64,000 nt of DNA from Cladorhizidae sp. MBARI D1340-BT2. Taxonomy: Eukaryota > Porifera > Demospongiae > Poecilosclerida > Cladorhizidae. Made by a program: the position numbers and the translations under genes. The DNA lies in the NCBI GenBank assembly GCA_028752905.1, contig JAQNBH010000006.1, forward strand, positions 23,918,311 through 23,982,310, given 5' to 3'. The notes beneath the pieces are model-generated. The model was not told where the DNA came from. It ran no database searches and was given only the letters and a program-made list of their open reading frames with translations. Shown in pieces: positions 12,701-23,985 of this stretch; the first letter of the stretch is position 1, and every line of letters starts with the position of its first letter.

Positions 12701-13860
12701 ACCAATCCTCCCCCTATTCTATGCTTGGACAATGCAGGCCCACCATAAAAGCTGATAGAAACTCATTCTGATCCTGGTGCTATAATGGAGCTCTCTAGCT
12801 AATGCTGGCAGGTCAGTTTCTTCTCAGGAATGATCTGCCTGATTTTATTAAGCTGCATACGTATTGTAGCCGCCCAATTATTCCAACAAATGGAGTTCTA
12901 ATAATTGAAAATCATCGATAACTGAACTGCAGTGTGGAAGACCTTCAGCTATTTTTAGCTCCACATAAAATCATTGGCAATCCACTCTCCTATACTGCAT
13001 TCCACTGCCACTCAAGCTAAATTTATCCAGTTCTTCATAATATCACAGATCTTGAGCTCAATATTGATATTAAGGAAAACTCTTTTTGTCTTTTGAATAG
13101 GTCTGGCCATACTCTCTGCTTAGACTAGAACATGCCGGACTAGTGAATGCTATAACACATCCCTCCACATTGGACTAGAGATGTTGACCTATTGAAGTGC
13201 AAAGCACGTTACTTCATAGCAGCAGTCTGATATCAGTCATCAACATTACCATAGAGAAAAATCCGTCGTAAGCACAAAAGTTGGTGAGAACTCAGCTGGC
13301 AGAGCAAGTTTAATGATATTGTCACCAAACTTTGGTTTGTTTGGTCGTATACCTAACCATATACACATGAGGCAATCCTAGGTCTATGATTGGTAGCCAT
13401 GGATATGGGGCAGAGACATGATTGGTGACAGAGACAGCTAATAAGTGTTATGTTGGTAAACATTGCAGAGAGTGGAAGTTGCTGCATGCACTCAAAGAAG
13501 GATGGTAGAAGAATAATTTTGACGCAAAATTCATAATTTGCAGGAGATTATTAATGTTACTTTCTGTGATGGTACTCACGAAAAAAAAGTTAGATCTTTT
13601 CTTATGTCTGGGCATTAATGAGACGAGTTCCAAAAGGAAGTTTAGACTTTCCCAGAAGATGCCTGAAACTTGAGAAGTCTTGAGTTGCCCTAACTATGAA
13701 GTATTTGGGTTTGCATGCACTAGAATAAATTTAAAGTAGTATAGCCACAATAGTTAAATATTTGCTCTACATTCTCATCACCTCACTTGCCATAAGGTAT
13801 AGAGTGAGGCTCTTGGGAATAAAATTACCCACCAAAAATATCCTTGCTGTGCACATATTC
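9761..13860. other. No gene recognised
   Basis: Several short frames occur (for example 10161-10355 and 11811-12098, minus strand) but none carries a domain I recognise and none is bracketed by matching splice sites that I could chain. Parts may be old decayed element sequence. Confidence 0.45.
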
Positions 13861-13869
13861 AACATATCT

Positions 13870-14200
13870 GACCATGCCCTAAGAGTTTCTCCATTGTTGT
13901 TATGATGTTTGGAAGCTAGCTACGTAACTAACATAAGAGCAGCAAGATACTCGTTAGGAAACTGTGGACAGCTACAGACATTTGCAGCTATAAACAGGCC
14001 TGGTTATTCTAGTAAAACTCCTGCTGCAATGTTCTGTGAAACACATTACCCTAATGTTGAAGCTTATTACACATGCTCATAAGCTGATATTTATTTCAAG
14101 AGCAGCACTTCATAATCGACCATATGGATGTTAACGACATGTATACTAAACAACTTTTGGTGAAATAAAACATGAGAGGCAACTCAACCAGAGTTTAGAG
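13870..14200. repeat. Dispersed repeat, direct copy at 42.9-43.18 kb
   Basis: Colinear similarity with 42890-43180. Shared blocks include AAACTGTGGACAGCTACAGAC (with one change), a GATATTTATTT-containing block, and AAACATGAGAGGC followed by CCAGAGTTTA. Moderately diverged and of unknown class; it may extend to about 14490. Confidence 0.65.
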
Positions 14201-15063
14201 CTGGCATAACAGTGACATCCAACAACAGTGGAGAATTGGTCAACAAGGCAAGAAAGATTGTGATCGAGCTTCAGGACATGCAATGCATAATTCTGAAGGT
14301 GAAAGCAGTTAATATCAAGGAAAAGAAATCCATGCATACATCCAAGCTTAGTTGAGATCTTAGAGCAGTGAAAGCAGTGTGAAGAGAGATCAATTCTGAG
14401 TCTACCTTGCTTGATAGCTATAATAGTTGCCGAGCTATGACTTTCCTGGAGCAGTTTAATGCTTTCCTGCAGAGAGTGGAGATGCACATAAAGAGCCTAT
14501 TGATTATCCATAGAGATATAGATATTACTGGTAGTATTTTGTAATATTACATTGTGTTCATCCATGTTTTATTTATATATTAACTTTCTGTATGAAAGTT
14601 AATCATTGGTGAGATTTGTTTCTAGACAACTCTCCTCAGCATTGGTCAACAATATTTACAAACATTCATTTTGGAATTTGTGTATTGTTGTTCAGCAAAA
14701 ATGCTTCTCTCAAACAATCCCCTTTTTCATCTGATGAGAGACGATAAGGTTTACAGTGAAATGTCAACTGTGACATTAATTTACAAAATAACTGGTTGCA
14801 TAGAGAGAAGTGAGGAGGACCATATCTTGCAACTGGAATGGTCTCAGAACTAATTCAAATTCCATTCAGTATAGATATCAATCTATGATCAATTTAATCG
14901 AAAACTATTGTAGCTTTCAAAGTATTCTCAGTTGACATTGTAGATATAAATTTCTCGATTATTAACTTAAATTTGCTCATTTGACATTCCTGCTAGATAC
15001 TCTAACCTCAATCAGGAATAATAAGATGCTAAGATTCGTATGAGTCTTAGCATCTCATTGTTC

Positions 15064-15110
15064 CTGATGAAGGCCAGAGCATTTGCCAGAATGTTGAGTG
15101 GGTAAATTTA
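15064..15110 (+). repeat. Diverged Penelope-terminal-like hairpin sequence
   Basis: CCTGATGAAGGCCAGAGC and the following TTGCCAGAATG resemble the motif found reverse-complemented at 50620-50652, next to the Penelope-like element. The GAAA of that copy is GAAT here and the stem is shorter. It is probably a relic of the same retroelement family end. Confidence 0.35.
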
Positions 15111-15867
15111 AGTTGATTGTCGAGAAAGTCTGTGTAACAAACAATTCTAGCATAAAAAGCTGTGGTCTCAGCAGTATACTTGGCTATGTGTATATGCTAC
15201 CTCGTGGCATCTCATCAGCTTATCTAGATGCTACTGCTCAACTTTACTGTTCTCTCCTGACATGTTCAAGACAGCAAAAACAGTAGCGCCTGATTGGCAT
15301 ATGAACAAACATGTGTGAGTCCACTATCGTGGCTTACCAGGGAACAATTCTTATGCCAGTGTGGACAGCAGGTCCCTAACCAGCTCCAAATATGTAGGAA
15401 CCAGCTTATTTTTGTGTGCATGGAACAGCTAGCTTTTACAAATGCCTAGCCATCACAAATGCAACTGCAAAGAAGTTACTCTACTATAGCTAAAGGATCC
15501 CAAAATCTAGAACGATCTGTAGATGACTTACCAAGGTTGTTGGAAAAATAAACTCAGTATGCAGAACAGGATGTAAAAGATAAAACAGTTAGAGAGAAAT
15601 AATTTCATGAACTGTACAACCTAATACCTTTTTTTACGATATCTATTTCTGCTGCTCCTCTCCCTTAAGTATTTCTTTAACTGTTCACTTGTATACAATT
15701 AGTTTTTATAATTAAGTACTTCTTTTCCAGGAGTCACTGATAGTAAGCAGCTCCATTTAACAACATGTGTGCAGAGTGTATGGATATTTTTTATGGTGTA
15801 ACTGTCAACTCACTGAATACAATAACCAAAAGATACACTTTTTGTGATATAGGACTTGATATAGGCA

Positions 15868-15917
15868 GAGCAACGTAAACGTGACCATGCTACTGAAAAC
15901 CGAAAGCGACTCGAAGG
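15868..15917 (+). CDS. Exon of coiled-coil gene (exon A)
   Basis: A 50-nt exon-like block between an AG at 15866-15867 and a GTAAGC donor. It encodes AEQRKRDHATENRKRLE plus one leftover base, a charged helical stretch. The leftover base joins the first two bases of the next exon to give an in-frame valine codon, so the intron is phase 1. Its start lies further upstream in exons I could not identify. Confidence 0.55.
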
Positions 15918-15970
15918 TAAGCTTCATACTGATGATCAAAGAACCAGTTTAATCCCAGTTTTTCAATAGT

Positions 15971-16332
15971 GGAGTTGGAGAGCTCTCAAAGAGTCGTTGA
16001 TCTGAAGAAGCAACTTTCAGAGAGCTCTCAAAGTGTCGTTGATCTGAAGGAAGAACTTTCAGAGAGCTCTCAAAGTGTCATTGATCTGAAGGAAGAACTT
16101 TCAGAGAGCTCTCAAAGTGTCATTGATCTGAAGGAGCAACTTTCCGAGAACTCTCAAAGTATCGTTGATCTGAAGAAGCAACTTTCAGAGAGCTCTCAAA
16201 GTGTCATTGATCTGAAGGAAGAACTTTCAGAGAGCTCTCAAAATGTCGTTGATCTGAAGGAGCTAGTTTCGGAGAACTCTCACACTATCACTGATCTGAA
16301 GAAAGACTTGATTCACTATGAATCAAGATATG
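15971..16332 (+). CDS. Exon of coiled-coil gene with 14-residue repeats (exon B)
   Basis: Follows a CAATAG acceptor and ends at a GTAAGC donor, phase 1 on both sides. It encodes about 120 residues made of seven to eight copies of a 14-residue unit close to ELSESSQSVIDLKE, specified by a 42-bp tandem DNA repeat. The period of 14 equals two heptads; hydrophobic V/I and L positions recur with a heptad-like spacing, so a long alpha-helical coiled coil is expected. Copies have drifted mostly at synonymous or conservative positions (V/I, K/E) with the frame kept open. That suggests selection on the protein. No named family is recognised. A transposon origin is less likely, since no element motifs are nearby. 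Confidence 0.7.
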
Positions 16333-17298
16333 GTAAGCAATCATACTATATAAGGCATGGTGTCCAGACATTTATTTCTGTATGTGCATAACATGGATAT
16401 GTGGGAGGTGTTGGCCACAAGCATGCATGGCAGGGTTTTGTTTGTACTCATGTCTGTTTGTGCATTTGTATGTATGACTGCTCTCGGAGGATCATTGCCA
16501 AACTTGGTAGGCAGATTATGAATTATGTATCATCATTCAATTTTGAAGAATCATGATCAATGGGGAGGGTCTGTGTCCTATTATGCTGCTTTTCATAAGT
16601 AACATCTGAGGAAAGACTTGTTTCAAGTGCATAGTTATGACTAACGTCTTTTTTATATGTTGCCTATTGACCTGTCTGTTCATTTTCATTGTGAGTATGC
16701 TACTCATTTGGAACTGGGGTAAAAAATCATTTTTAGCATTCATAAAAATATTTGCATAAAATTATATCTTAGAGAATCGTGCTTAAAGCTTACATATATG
16801 TTCAAACAACTTACATTACTGTAATTATATACTGCAAGCCCATGGGCAATTAAAACGCCAGAGTTTGTATTGTGGGTGCTTTCATCATGAAGCTGGTTAT
16901 TCCAAATGATGCCCACTCATGTTATTCACATGCACATTGCTAATCTGCAATAAATTTGAAGCAAAATTTTGCATGTGAAGCTGCTGCATGTGCTTTAGCT
17001 AGTTGTTCTTGTTCTCAGGATTACTGAAATGTCAAAGTTGTCAACTTTCCAATGGGCACTTGTTATGTGTAACCAGTTTAGTCCTAAAACAGCATCTGCT
17101 GCTTGGGTTCAAAAAAGACTCCTAGCAAGCCTTGAATCCTGTTGAGATATGAGCTTTATGAGTTTGCCATCCGACTTTTAGAAATACGAATCAAACCAGA
17201 TAGGGCATGCTACTCTACACCCAATAAACAACATTTGCTTGACTTCTAATATGCTCATGTTATAAACTTACTTTGATACTGTGTCTTTGAAACTGTAG

Positions 17299-17346
17299 GT
17301 CGTCTTGACAACACAGAAAGCCAAAAAGGAACTTCTCAATGTCAGG
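17299..17346 (+). CDS. Exon of coiled-coil gene (exon C)
   Basis: Preceded by a TGTAG acceptor and followed by GTATCAG. In phase 1 it continues the reading frame of exon B with GRLDNTESQKGTSQCQ. The three exons together keep one frame, which supports a real plus-strand gene. Further 3' exons are not identified; the gene may continue past 17.35 kb or terminate in sequence I cannot read with confidence. Confidence 0.45.
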
Positions 17347-17854
17347 TATCAGCTGAAGTTAGAGTATACACAAGCATTTGATATTTATCCTTTTTTAATA
17401 TTATTTTATAATTTCATCTTCAGAGCAGAGATGTGCATATATTTAGTAAGTTACTAAGAAATAGAGATACTCTAATTGTACTTTTCATTATGTACAGTTT
17501 GTACAATTTATCAGGGGAGTAATTTTTGTAGTCAAGCTTCTTGTGCCACTAATCAAGAGTTCTCTATTCAGTTTGCCATTATTTGTATGCGAAATTACTT
17601 GATATTAAGTGGTAACTGAAATTTCATTGGTTTGCCTTACACTGTGTCTTGTTATGTCGCAGAGACTGCTTGCCTTCTTAACCTGGCTATTGTACTTGTT
17701 AAAAATATCTCAGGGTATTCTAGTAATATTTCAGGATAGTTCACGTCATATTGTGAACCAGCCTTTAGAAAGACTATGAATGTGACCCTAACAACCCAAG
17801 GAGTGTGAGGTTCAATCAACACCAATTCACACTTAACATAGATTAGAGGGATGT

Positions 17855-18080
17855 GACTAGAGCTAAGGCTTGGACTAGAGTTAAGGCTAAGGCTTGGACA
17901 AGAGTTAAGGCTAAGGCTTGGACTCGAGTTAAGGCTAAGGCTTGGACTAGAGTTAAGGCTAAGGCTTGGACTAGAGTTAAGGCTAACGATTGGACTAGAG
18001 TTAAGGCTAAGGCTTGGATTAGAGTTAAGGCTAAGGCTTGGTCTAGAGTTAAGGCTAAGGCTAGAGCTAGAAATAGGGCT
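17855..18080. repeat. 24-bp minisatellite
   Basis: About nine copies of GCTTGGACTAGAGTTAAG plus GCTAAG. The unit is a multiple of three, so both strands show long open frames (AKAWTRVK on plus, LNSSPSLS on minus). These have no other support as genes. A partly inverted GGCTAGAGCTAG segment follows; a similar fragment is near 41.03 kb. Confidence 0.93.
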
Positions 18081-18521
18081 AGGCATCCGACTGATATATT
18101 TGTGGCTGGCCTTCTATACTAGCCCAAGCTCTAGCCCTAGGCCATAATATACTGTGGTTATCCATCTGCGTGCTGAGATATAGTTACAATTTTCAAGGTG
18201 TTAGCTAGCCATAGCCATTTCTTATTGATACAGATCATAGATTATATGTACTGGACAAGTTAGAAGAAGAGGGCCTGGTAGTGTCAGAAGAGTTAGCCAC
18301 ACCCACAATCATGACCATTTTTTTCCTTCCAAGAGGCCTTTTGAAAAAACATTGTAGCATAGAGGTTGTTCCAGTAGACTTGGTACTATTCATAGCGGAG
18401 GCTTCATTATGATGAAGTGGAAGGTCAAGTGTGCTGTTATTTTAGCTTGACAGTTCTAACAAAATATCTACGAAAAGTGGAACCTCTGAAGCTGCATTTT
18501 ATGTTAGAATGCAGTCTACAT

Positions 18522-18573
18522 TATATATATGCTACGCGCAAACCTGGAATTTGCTCAATCCTAGGATCGCGCA
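18522..18573 (+). repeat. 52-bp segment with inverted partner at 23349-23399
   Basis: Reads ATATATATGCTACGCGCAAA then CCTGGAATTTGCTCAATCC and on to GGATCGCG. The same string, with about three mismatches, occurs on the opposite strand at 23349-23399. The pair brackets most of the Ginger-like element and could be element-end or dispersed-repeat sequence. Confidence 0.7.
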
Positions 18574-18890
18574 AGGTCAAACTCAAACCTCCTATCTGCA
18601 CTCTCAAAACCAAGAATTTGGTAATAACAGTAAGTTGCTCAATCTAGGATTGATCATAGAATTTCTACTCAATAGAACAGGTAAAAGTTGCTCATTCTGG
18701 CAAGAAACCTTGGATACAAGGTTTGCGCACACTATCCTTGGATCGCGCTAGGTCAAACTCAAACCTCAATCTGCACTCTCAAAACCAAGAATGTTAATAG
18801 GAGCAGTAAAAGTTGCTCAATTCTAGGATTTATCATAGAATTTGTAGCTCTAGAAACAGGTAAAAGTTGCTCATTCTGACAAGATAGTTG
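18555..18890. repeat. Two tandem units of about 185 bp
   Basis: The blocks GGTCAAACTCAAACCT, CTGCACTCTCAAAACCAAGA and GGTAAAAGTTGCTCATTCTG recur in the same order twice. This is just outside the 3' end of the Ginger-like coding region. Confidence 0.75.
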
Positions 18891-19008
18891 CATTCCATAA
18901 AGGCCAAATCTTGTACATACAAAATTCGTACAAAATTCATAACCGAGTAGTCCAATTCAGTTAGCAATTAATACATGTCCAATCCATATCTTCTGATCGA
19001 AATACAAC

Positions 19009-20464
19009 TCAGGGAATCTTGATGCACTTGTCATGGTACCACTCCCCACATTTTGAACATTCTGCCATCCTACTTTTGTTCCATGGCATTCGGCAGACGC
19101 AGAACAGTTCGATTGTTTGAAATGGTTCGATTGCCGGAGAGAGGTTTGTAACAGTTTTACCAGGAAAAGGTAGCATTTTACGTGACTCGAAACAATTTAC
19201 AAGGTGACATCTCATTTTGGAGATATCCTTGGCTGGATCTTCACCATAACAGAGGGCTACTGCACAAGCAATAGCAAAAACTCCACAGTCATTACCATTG
19301 GTCTGCTGCTGAATGTTCATAAACCTTGCTGTGATCGTTTTATTCCTTGAAAATACAAGTGCAGCTATCTGTTCAGAAGTTGATTGAGGCAAACAATTGT
19401 AAAGACTATCATATACCTTAACTTCACTATTATCTTCCTTGCTCAGCTCAATGCAGATCCAGTGGTTGTTTTGACTGTTCAAAATCTAGACTGCATGACT
19501 CTGAATAATGTCAGTGCTAAGATTAGAGACCACAGTAGTAGCTTGCAATCTTTTGATGGAGAGAAATACTTTTTTGAGAAGTTTCTGAGAGGCATACATA
19601 TGGGAATCTACTAACCAGTTTCCATTAAGAATCATGTCACGATCTTCTTTATACAACACTAGGTCTGGGATCCACATTGGTGGGACTGGTATATCAGGGT
19701 AGTGATCAACAATAACTAGTCCAGGCTTTCTATCATCACTGACAGAACTATCTAGAAGTTCAACATCATCAAAAAAAAATTGGTCTTTAGTAGCTCTACT
19801 GACAGTACCACCCACAACACTACTATCAGGCCACTTACAGAACTATCTACAAGTTTGACATCATCGACAACTTTTTTTCCACAGGTAAGCCAGTAGCTCT
19901 GGTGATGGCACTACCCACAAACAACACCATCATGGAATCCTTTCTTGTCACTGTTAAAGCAAGGTAATCCAGTATGACATCTTTTGGTGCACAACTTTCT
20001 GGCTTTCTTACAAGAGCAATGAGAGTTTTTGCATCCACCTTTGCAACCACATGAGTTACCATAATAGGCATTCTTAGGGTTAAAGAGCAGTGCAGTTTCT
20101 CGTAGAGACAAAAAGGATTCCATTTTCCAGTCATTTGGTGAAAGCTCGACTTTGCCAGAATACCGCTCAAGTTGTCCATCATAAGCACAGTTTTTCAATA
20201 CCCCATATTGACAACGTAGGCGATACACAGGTCTCTTGGTACCAGAGACAACAACTATTACACATGGTATCCATCGAAAATCAGTTGATGCTCTGTCGAT
20301 TCGTGGGATTTGAATGCTGACTAAATCTCCAACAGCAAATGATTCAACAGCATGGCGTTTCCGTTTACTGTATTGTTTCACCATTCTTTCAGCATTCAAT
20401 CGATAGTTTCTATCAGCTTCCTTTCTTCGTTTGCTTTGCTTTTGGCTTGTTGCTAATGGAGTAC
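19009..20464 (-). pseudogene. Ginger-like transposase 3' exon: CXC, Ulp1 protease, partial PHD
   Basis: Starts after a TTTCTTCAG acceptor. The first part (to 19911) has a basic stretch, AVGDLVSIQIPRID (a gypsy-integrase-like C-terminal beta-barrel) and then CGCKGGCKNSHCSCKKARK with LCTKRCHTG, a tesmin/TSO1-type CXC zinc-binding motif. A stop follows at about 19909. After a frame change, 19815-19486 carries the lead-in to a C48 (Ulp1/SENP) protease, DMILNGNWLVDSHM. One in-frame stop separates it from 19482-19009, which holds NNHW (His), VYDSL (Asp) and QQTNGNDCGVFA (Gln and Cys). The full catalytic set is thus visible across the break. It ends in CVCRMP ... CSKCGEWYHDKC, the first half of a PHD finger; the last Cys pair is missing. 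Role in the family: probably processing of SUMO-like conjugates and chromatin targeting (inference). Confidence 0.82.
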
Positions 20465-20709
20465 CTGAAGAAATATTTTTAATAAAATGTTTATTACATC
20501 ATCAAAATTTTATATAATGGGATTGCGAAAAGTAATTTACTTGTGTTTTCACTCTCAAGTCTCAACACAAGGAAAGCTCTGTGCAATGTTTATTTGGTAT
20601 TATAATAGAATGTCTAAAATTGTTTTACTCTCCATTTACTGACCCTGGATTAGAAATATTAAAAGGTCTAAAATTGTTTTACTTTGCTTATTTCTGATAT
20701 CACTCTCTG

Positions 20710-20965
20710 TGCAATGAGGTTCACTACAGTGATGGTGAGGAGTGTTCAGCAGAGCTTGGATCATCTGAACAAGGTAAAGGAGTAGAACTTTTGTCTGCTG
20801 ATACATGTTCCATAGGCTCAGTTTCATTGATCAAGTCTGCGATATCTTCCTCCATTACTGACCCTAGATTAGTACCTGGAAATACACCGCTACGGGGTGG
20901 TTGTCCGTATCCCAATTCGTATGGAGTACACTTCATGGTTTCATGAACACATGTATTCAGTTGAT
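20710..20965 (-). pseudogene. Ginger-like transposase exon after the DDE core
   Basis: Begins after a CTACTAG acceptor. It encodes NTCVHETMKCTPYELGYGQP, which matches the segment that follows the catalytic glutamate in gypsy-type integrases (the TxxTPYELxxG signature), then an acidic serine-rich linker. Its donor is not clear and a TAG follows soon after, so the 3' edge is uncertain. Confidence 0.65.
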
Positions 20966-21235
20966 CTAGTAGTATACACATACACACCCAAAAAAGCAGA
21001 GATGACCAAGTATGTGAAGTTCATGCTGCCATCAGGATGCCAGTATTAGGCATATTAGTACTACAATGGCTGTACTAAACACTCATCTATAACCTATCAA
21101 TCACCATTACCATGAAAAGTTCAGCTAGATTACATATTTATGGTATCTTCTTTTATAGTATCATACAGTCACCAATTATAGTTGTTTATGAATCACTATT
21201 GTTTATGAAACAATATTATGAAAATCAAACATACA

Positions 21236-21457
21236 CTGAATTTCTGGTAACCAATGTGACCATGCCATATCACATTCATTCTGTTCAAACAGACATGCAA
21301 GAAGTTCTTCAACTTTAGCATTTGCACGTTCCACTAGACCCTGTGATTGAGGGTGTCTTGGTCGACCGTTTATGATGGTGGCTTTCCCCGGCCAGGTCTT
21401 CACCAGTTTGTCTATAATATGATTGACAAATTCTCTTCCGTTATCAGATTGGAATAT
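21236..21457 (-). pseudogene. Ginger-like integrase core, second part (D and E)
   Basis: Follows a 62-bp intron (21458-21519). It encodes IFQSDNGREFVNHI, with the second catalytic Asp, then RPRHPQSQGLVERANAKVEE, with the catalytic Glu. These are standard gypsy/Ginger integrase motifs. The exon is open throughout, so the catalytic core of this copy is intact although other exons are broken. Confidence 0.85.
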
Positions 21458-21519
21458 CTATACATAGGAACACTCAAGCATGCCGTAACCATTAATAATC
21501 AATTATGGGTCACACAAAC

Positions 21520-21690
21520 CTTGGGAACACCGAAATATGCAAAAACACGACTGGACAAGTTTTTAGCCACCTCAATTGCACTCTTGTGCTCAAGAGCAAA
21601 CAGTACATGGAATTTGGAACAATGATCCATGTAGTGGCCAATCCAGTTATGGCGGTCGTCTGGTCTATGTCGCATGTCAATCAAATCCAC
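21520..21690 (-). pseudogene. Ginger-like integrase core, first part (first D)
   Basis: After a TTATTTAG acceptor it encodes VDLIDMRHRPDDRHNWIGHY, with the first catalytic Asp in VDLID, and ends in FAYFGVPK at the GTTTGTG donor. It is a phase-0 continuation of the preceding exon and joins the SDNGREF exon across the short intron. This corresponds to the RVE domain of KRBA2-like/Ginger proteins. Confidence 0.85.
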
Positions 21691-21740
21691 CTAAATAAGA
21701 CGATGCTAAATACCAACATATTTGGTACTAATAATATTAC

Positions 21741-21886
21741 CTGTCCTCGAGTCATAAACCCAGAAGAAATGATAGGTTTAAGTGGGGCACTGTTGGTTTG
21801 TGGCTTCTGAAGGTTAATCACACTACATAATTGAACGTACTTCTCCACAACAGATCTTGGTAGACACGCATAGTTCGAAGAAATCT
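21741..21886 (-). pseudogene. Ginger-like transposase linker exon
   Basis: Encodes SSNYACLPRSVVEKYVQLC and then a segment ending PIISSGFMTRGQ. In KRBA2-like proteins such a Cys-containing linker with a PIIS-GF--RGQ ending comes directly before the VDLIDMR-type integrase start, as it does here. The donor is GTAATATT. The same exon is copied at 57.07-57.45 kb. Confidence 0.7.
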
Positions 21887-22669
21887 AGAGGGAGTATGGT
21901 GAAGACAGAGAATTGAATTACCTTTGATAACCAAAACAGATCACTATTATAAAATGTCGCTGGTTGTTTATCACATACTAAAACAACAGGATTAACCCAT
22001 GGGTAATTAGATATTCACATAAAAACGCTGAGAGGTGGATGCTTGCTGTATCTAGTGGATGAAACGGACAATGTAAATCTAAATGCACACACCCATGTTT
22101 TTGCTACTATTAGAAGGATGTAGGTCAAACCGATATAAAATAGGAAATAGGTGAAACATAAGGATTCATAACATCCAAACGTCAACATACTTCATATCGA
22201 GTGTTTTATGTTGTGTCCAAAATGTAACTTGCTGTGTGTTCCAATTTTTCAATAAAAGTGAATTGGAGGTCACTACTACAATAGTAGTGTTTTACTCATA
22301 TGCTGCGCTGCACTGTCCTTGGACTCAATTGAATTTGGATATGACAAATTGTATGTTTGCACTTACCAAAACCATATAAAAGTTAGAGATAGCAACCTTA
22401 TGTCAGGACCTCAATTCAAATATTCATGGTCACCTGATTAAAAACATTTTATGGTTGACATGAGCTATACCCATAATTATTATGCAGAGCTTATATAACT
22501 GACAGTCAGTCACAATTTTCAATCTCATGTGCAATCTTTAGGTGTTCAACCAGTAGAGCTACACTGTACCTACAATATTTGAGTGCCAAAATGAGAGCAT
22601 GCATCAAGGGCCAAACACAAGATCACATGCATAGAATCTGTTTTTATATAGAAATGATAGACATTCTCT

Positions 22670-22803
22670 ACCTCGGCTAGAGCCTTTTATAGCCCATATG
22701 ACCTTGAACATCACAGTGCACTCTATTCAAAATAGTATGAAACTTTTCAATGTAAGCCATGCTCCGATAATGACCAAGGATGGAGGAGTCATTCTCATTC
22801 TGA
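22670..22803 (-). pseudogene. Ginger-like H2C2 zinc-binding exon
   Basis: Encodes EEFHTILNRVHCDVQGHMGY after a TTTCAG acceptor. The HxxxxxxH spacing of an integrase N-terminal HHCC domain is present. A TAG follows KRL in both this copy and the inverted copy at 63.83 kb, so the stop predates their separation or marks an exon edge that I misplace. Confidence 0.6.
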
Positions 22804-23044
22804 AATAAAGATTAGATTAAAATGACACCGTATAACTGCGATTCAGTAAAGCGTCTGGCTCATGAAGTGAATGGCTACTGGATTTCAATCAATTAAACAA
22901 AGTTTTGTCTTTGTTATTATCATCCATGCCTATAGATTGGCACTTGACTTGTGGCTTTAAACTTATAAAATAAGGAGACCTGTCTAACAACAAAATATGT
23001 CTCACTAAATATATCACTGGCTATTATGGGTTTAATCACCTTTT

Positions 23045-23302
23045 TCTTTGCTGGTATACAAAGTACATCCTTAAGCCCAAGAGCAAGGTACTCCAAAAGT
23101 TAAAAATATTTTTGTTTCACCCAAAAATTGAATTTAGGATCACTGTTCGCCATTCCCCTTTCAGAAATTTGACAACAGCTTGTCCCTTTGTTCTTGATAT
23201 GGTTTTGCTTCCAAGGTTCCTTCCAGAAAGAAAGGTTTGCTGAACATTAATCATCATAGGCATTCTCTCCTTCCATTTCTCCTTCCTACAACCTCTTCCC
23301 AT
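23045..23302 (-). pseudogene. Ginger-like upstream exon
   Basis: Encodes NVQQTFLSGRNLGSKTISR, then KGQAVVKFLKGE, and after a frame change SDPKFNFWVKQ and GLKDVLCIPAKKK before a GTGATT donor. The WVKQ and LCIPAKK motifs resemble the segment before the H2C2 domain in KRBA2-like proteins. This copy has one in-frame stop; the inverted copy at 63.37-63.6 kb has different small lesions. Confidence 0.6.
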
Positions 23303-23839
23303 GTGGGAGCAAACTTGTTTTGATCTAATTGGTGATCAGGTATTGGCTTTCGCGATCCTAGGATTGAGCAAATTCCAGGTTTGCGGGTAACATATATATT
23401 GTAATTGGCGAGATGCAACAATTGCCTTCAAGCAGTATATAGAAAGGCAGTGCCACAAGTGTTCTGTGGAATAGTACTGACACAATGGTCCGGGCATTGT
23501 GGTAATAAATATTATTAACCCTGTGCATTTATACTTTGAGACATCAGCAAAACGTTGTCTCAATGTTTACAAAAATGCCTATGATCATATTTTTTATAAA
23601 ATATAATACTCTCTTGCTTTATGGTTAGTGTAGGTAGATCTTCATTATCTTTCATGCAATTAAAGCTAGTTCTTGTAGCATTGGTTGCACATATCACAAG
23701 AATCAATATTTGCATAATACTTACAGGTCCCCAGCATCATTCTCTGTATACTCAAGTCATTATTCTCAATAGCTCATCCAAACACTGATGACGGATGTAG
23801 TGTTCTATTTTTTACAAGCTAACATGCTGAATTATTATT

Positions 23840-23985
23840 TTTTTACTGCATATATCTTGGAATCATCTTCCCTCATAAACTTCAGCAACTTATAAGAATT
23901 CCTATCACTATGGTCGTTGTGGCTGCTGATTCCAAATCCCTGTCTTGGAAAGAATTCGAGGAATGATGGTTTAGTGGCCATTGCT
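23840..23985 (-). pseudogene. Possible first coding exon of Ginger-like element
   Basis: An ATG in AGCAATGG context opens MATKPSFLEFFPRQGFGISS followed by HNDHSDRNSYKLLKFM and a stop. The same block is present at 62.65-62.80 kb in the inverted copy. It could be an N-terminal exon or unrelated shared sequence; I cannot chain it by splice phase. Confidence 0.3.

Noticed and set aside
17652..18122. Overlapping repeat proteins on both strands
   Set aside because: The 24-bp unit is a multiple of three, so both strands stay open without selection; no flanking domain supports either.
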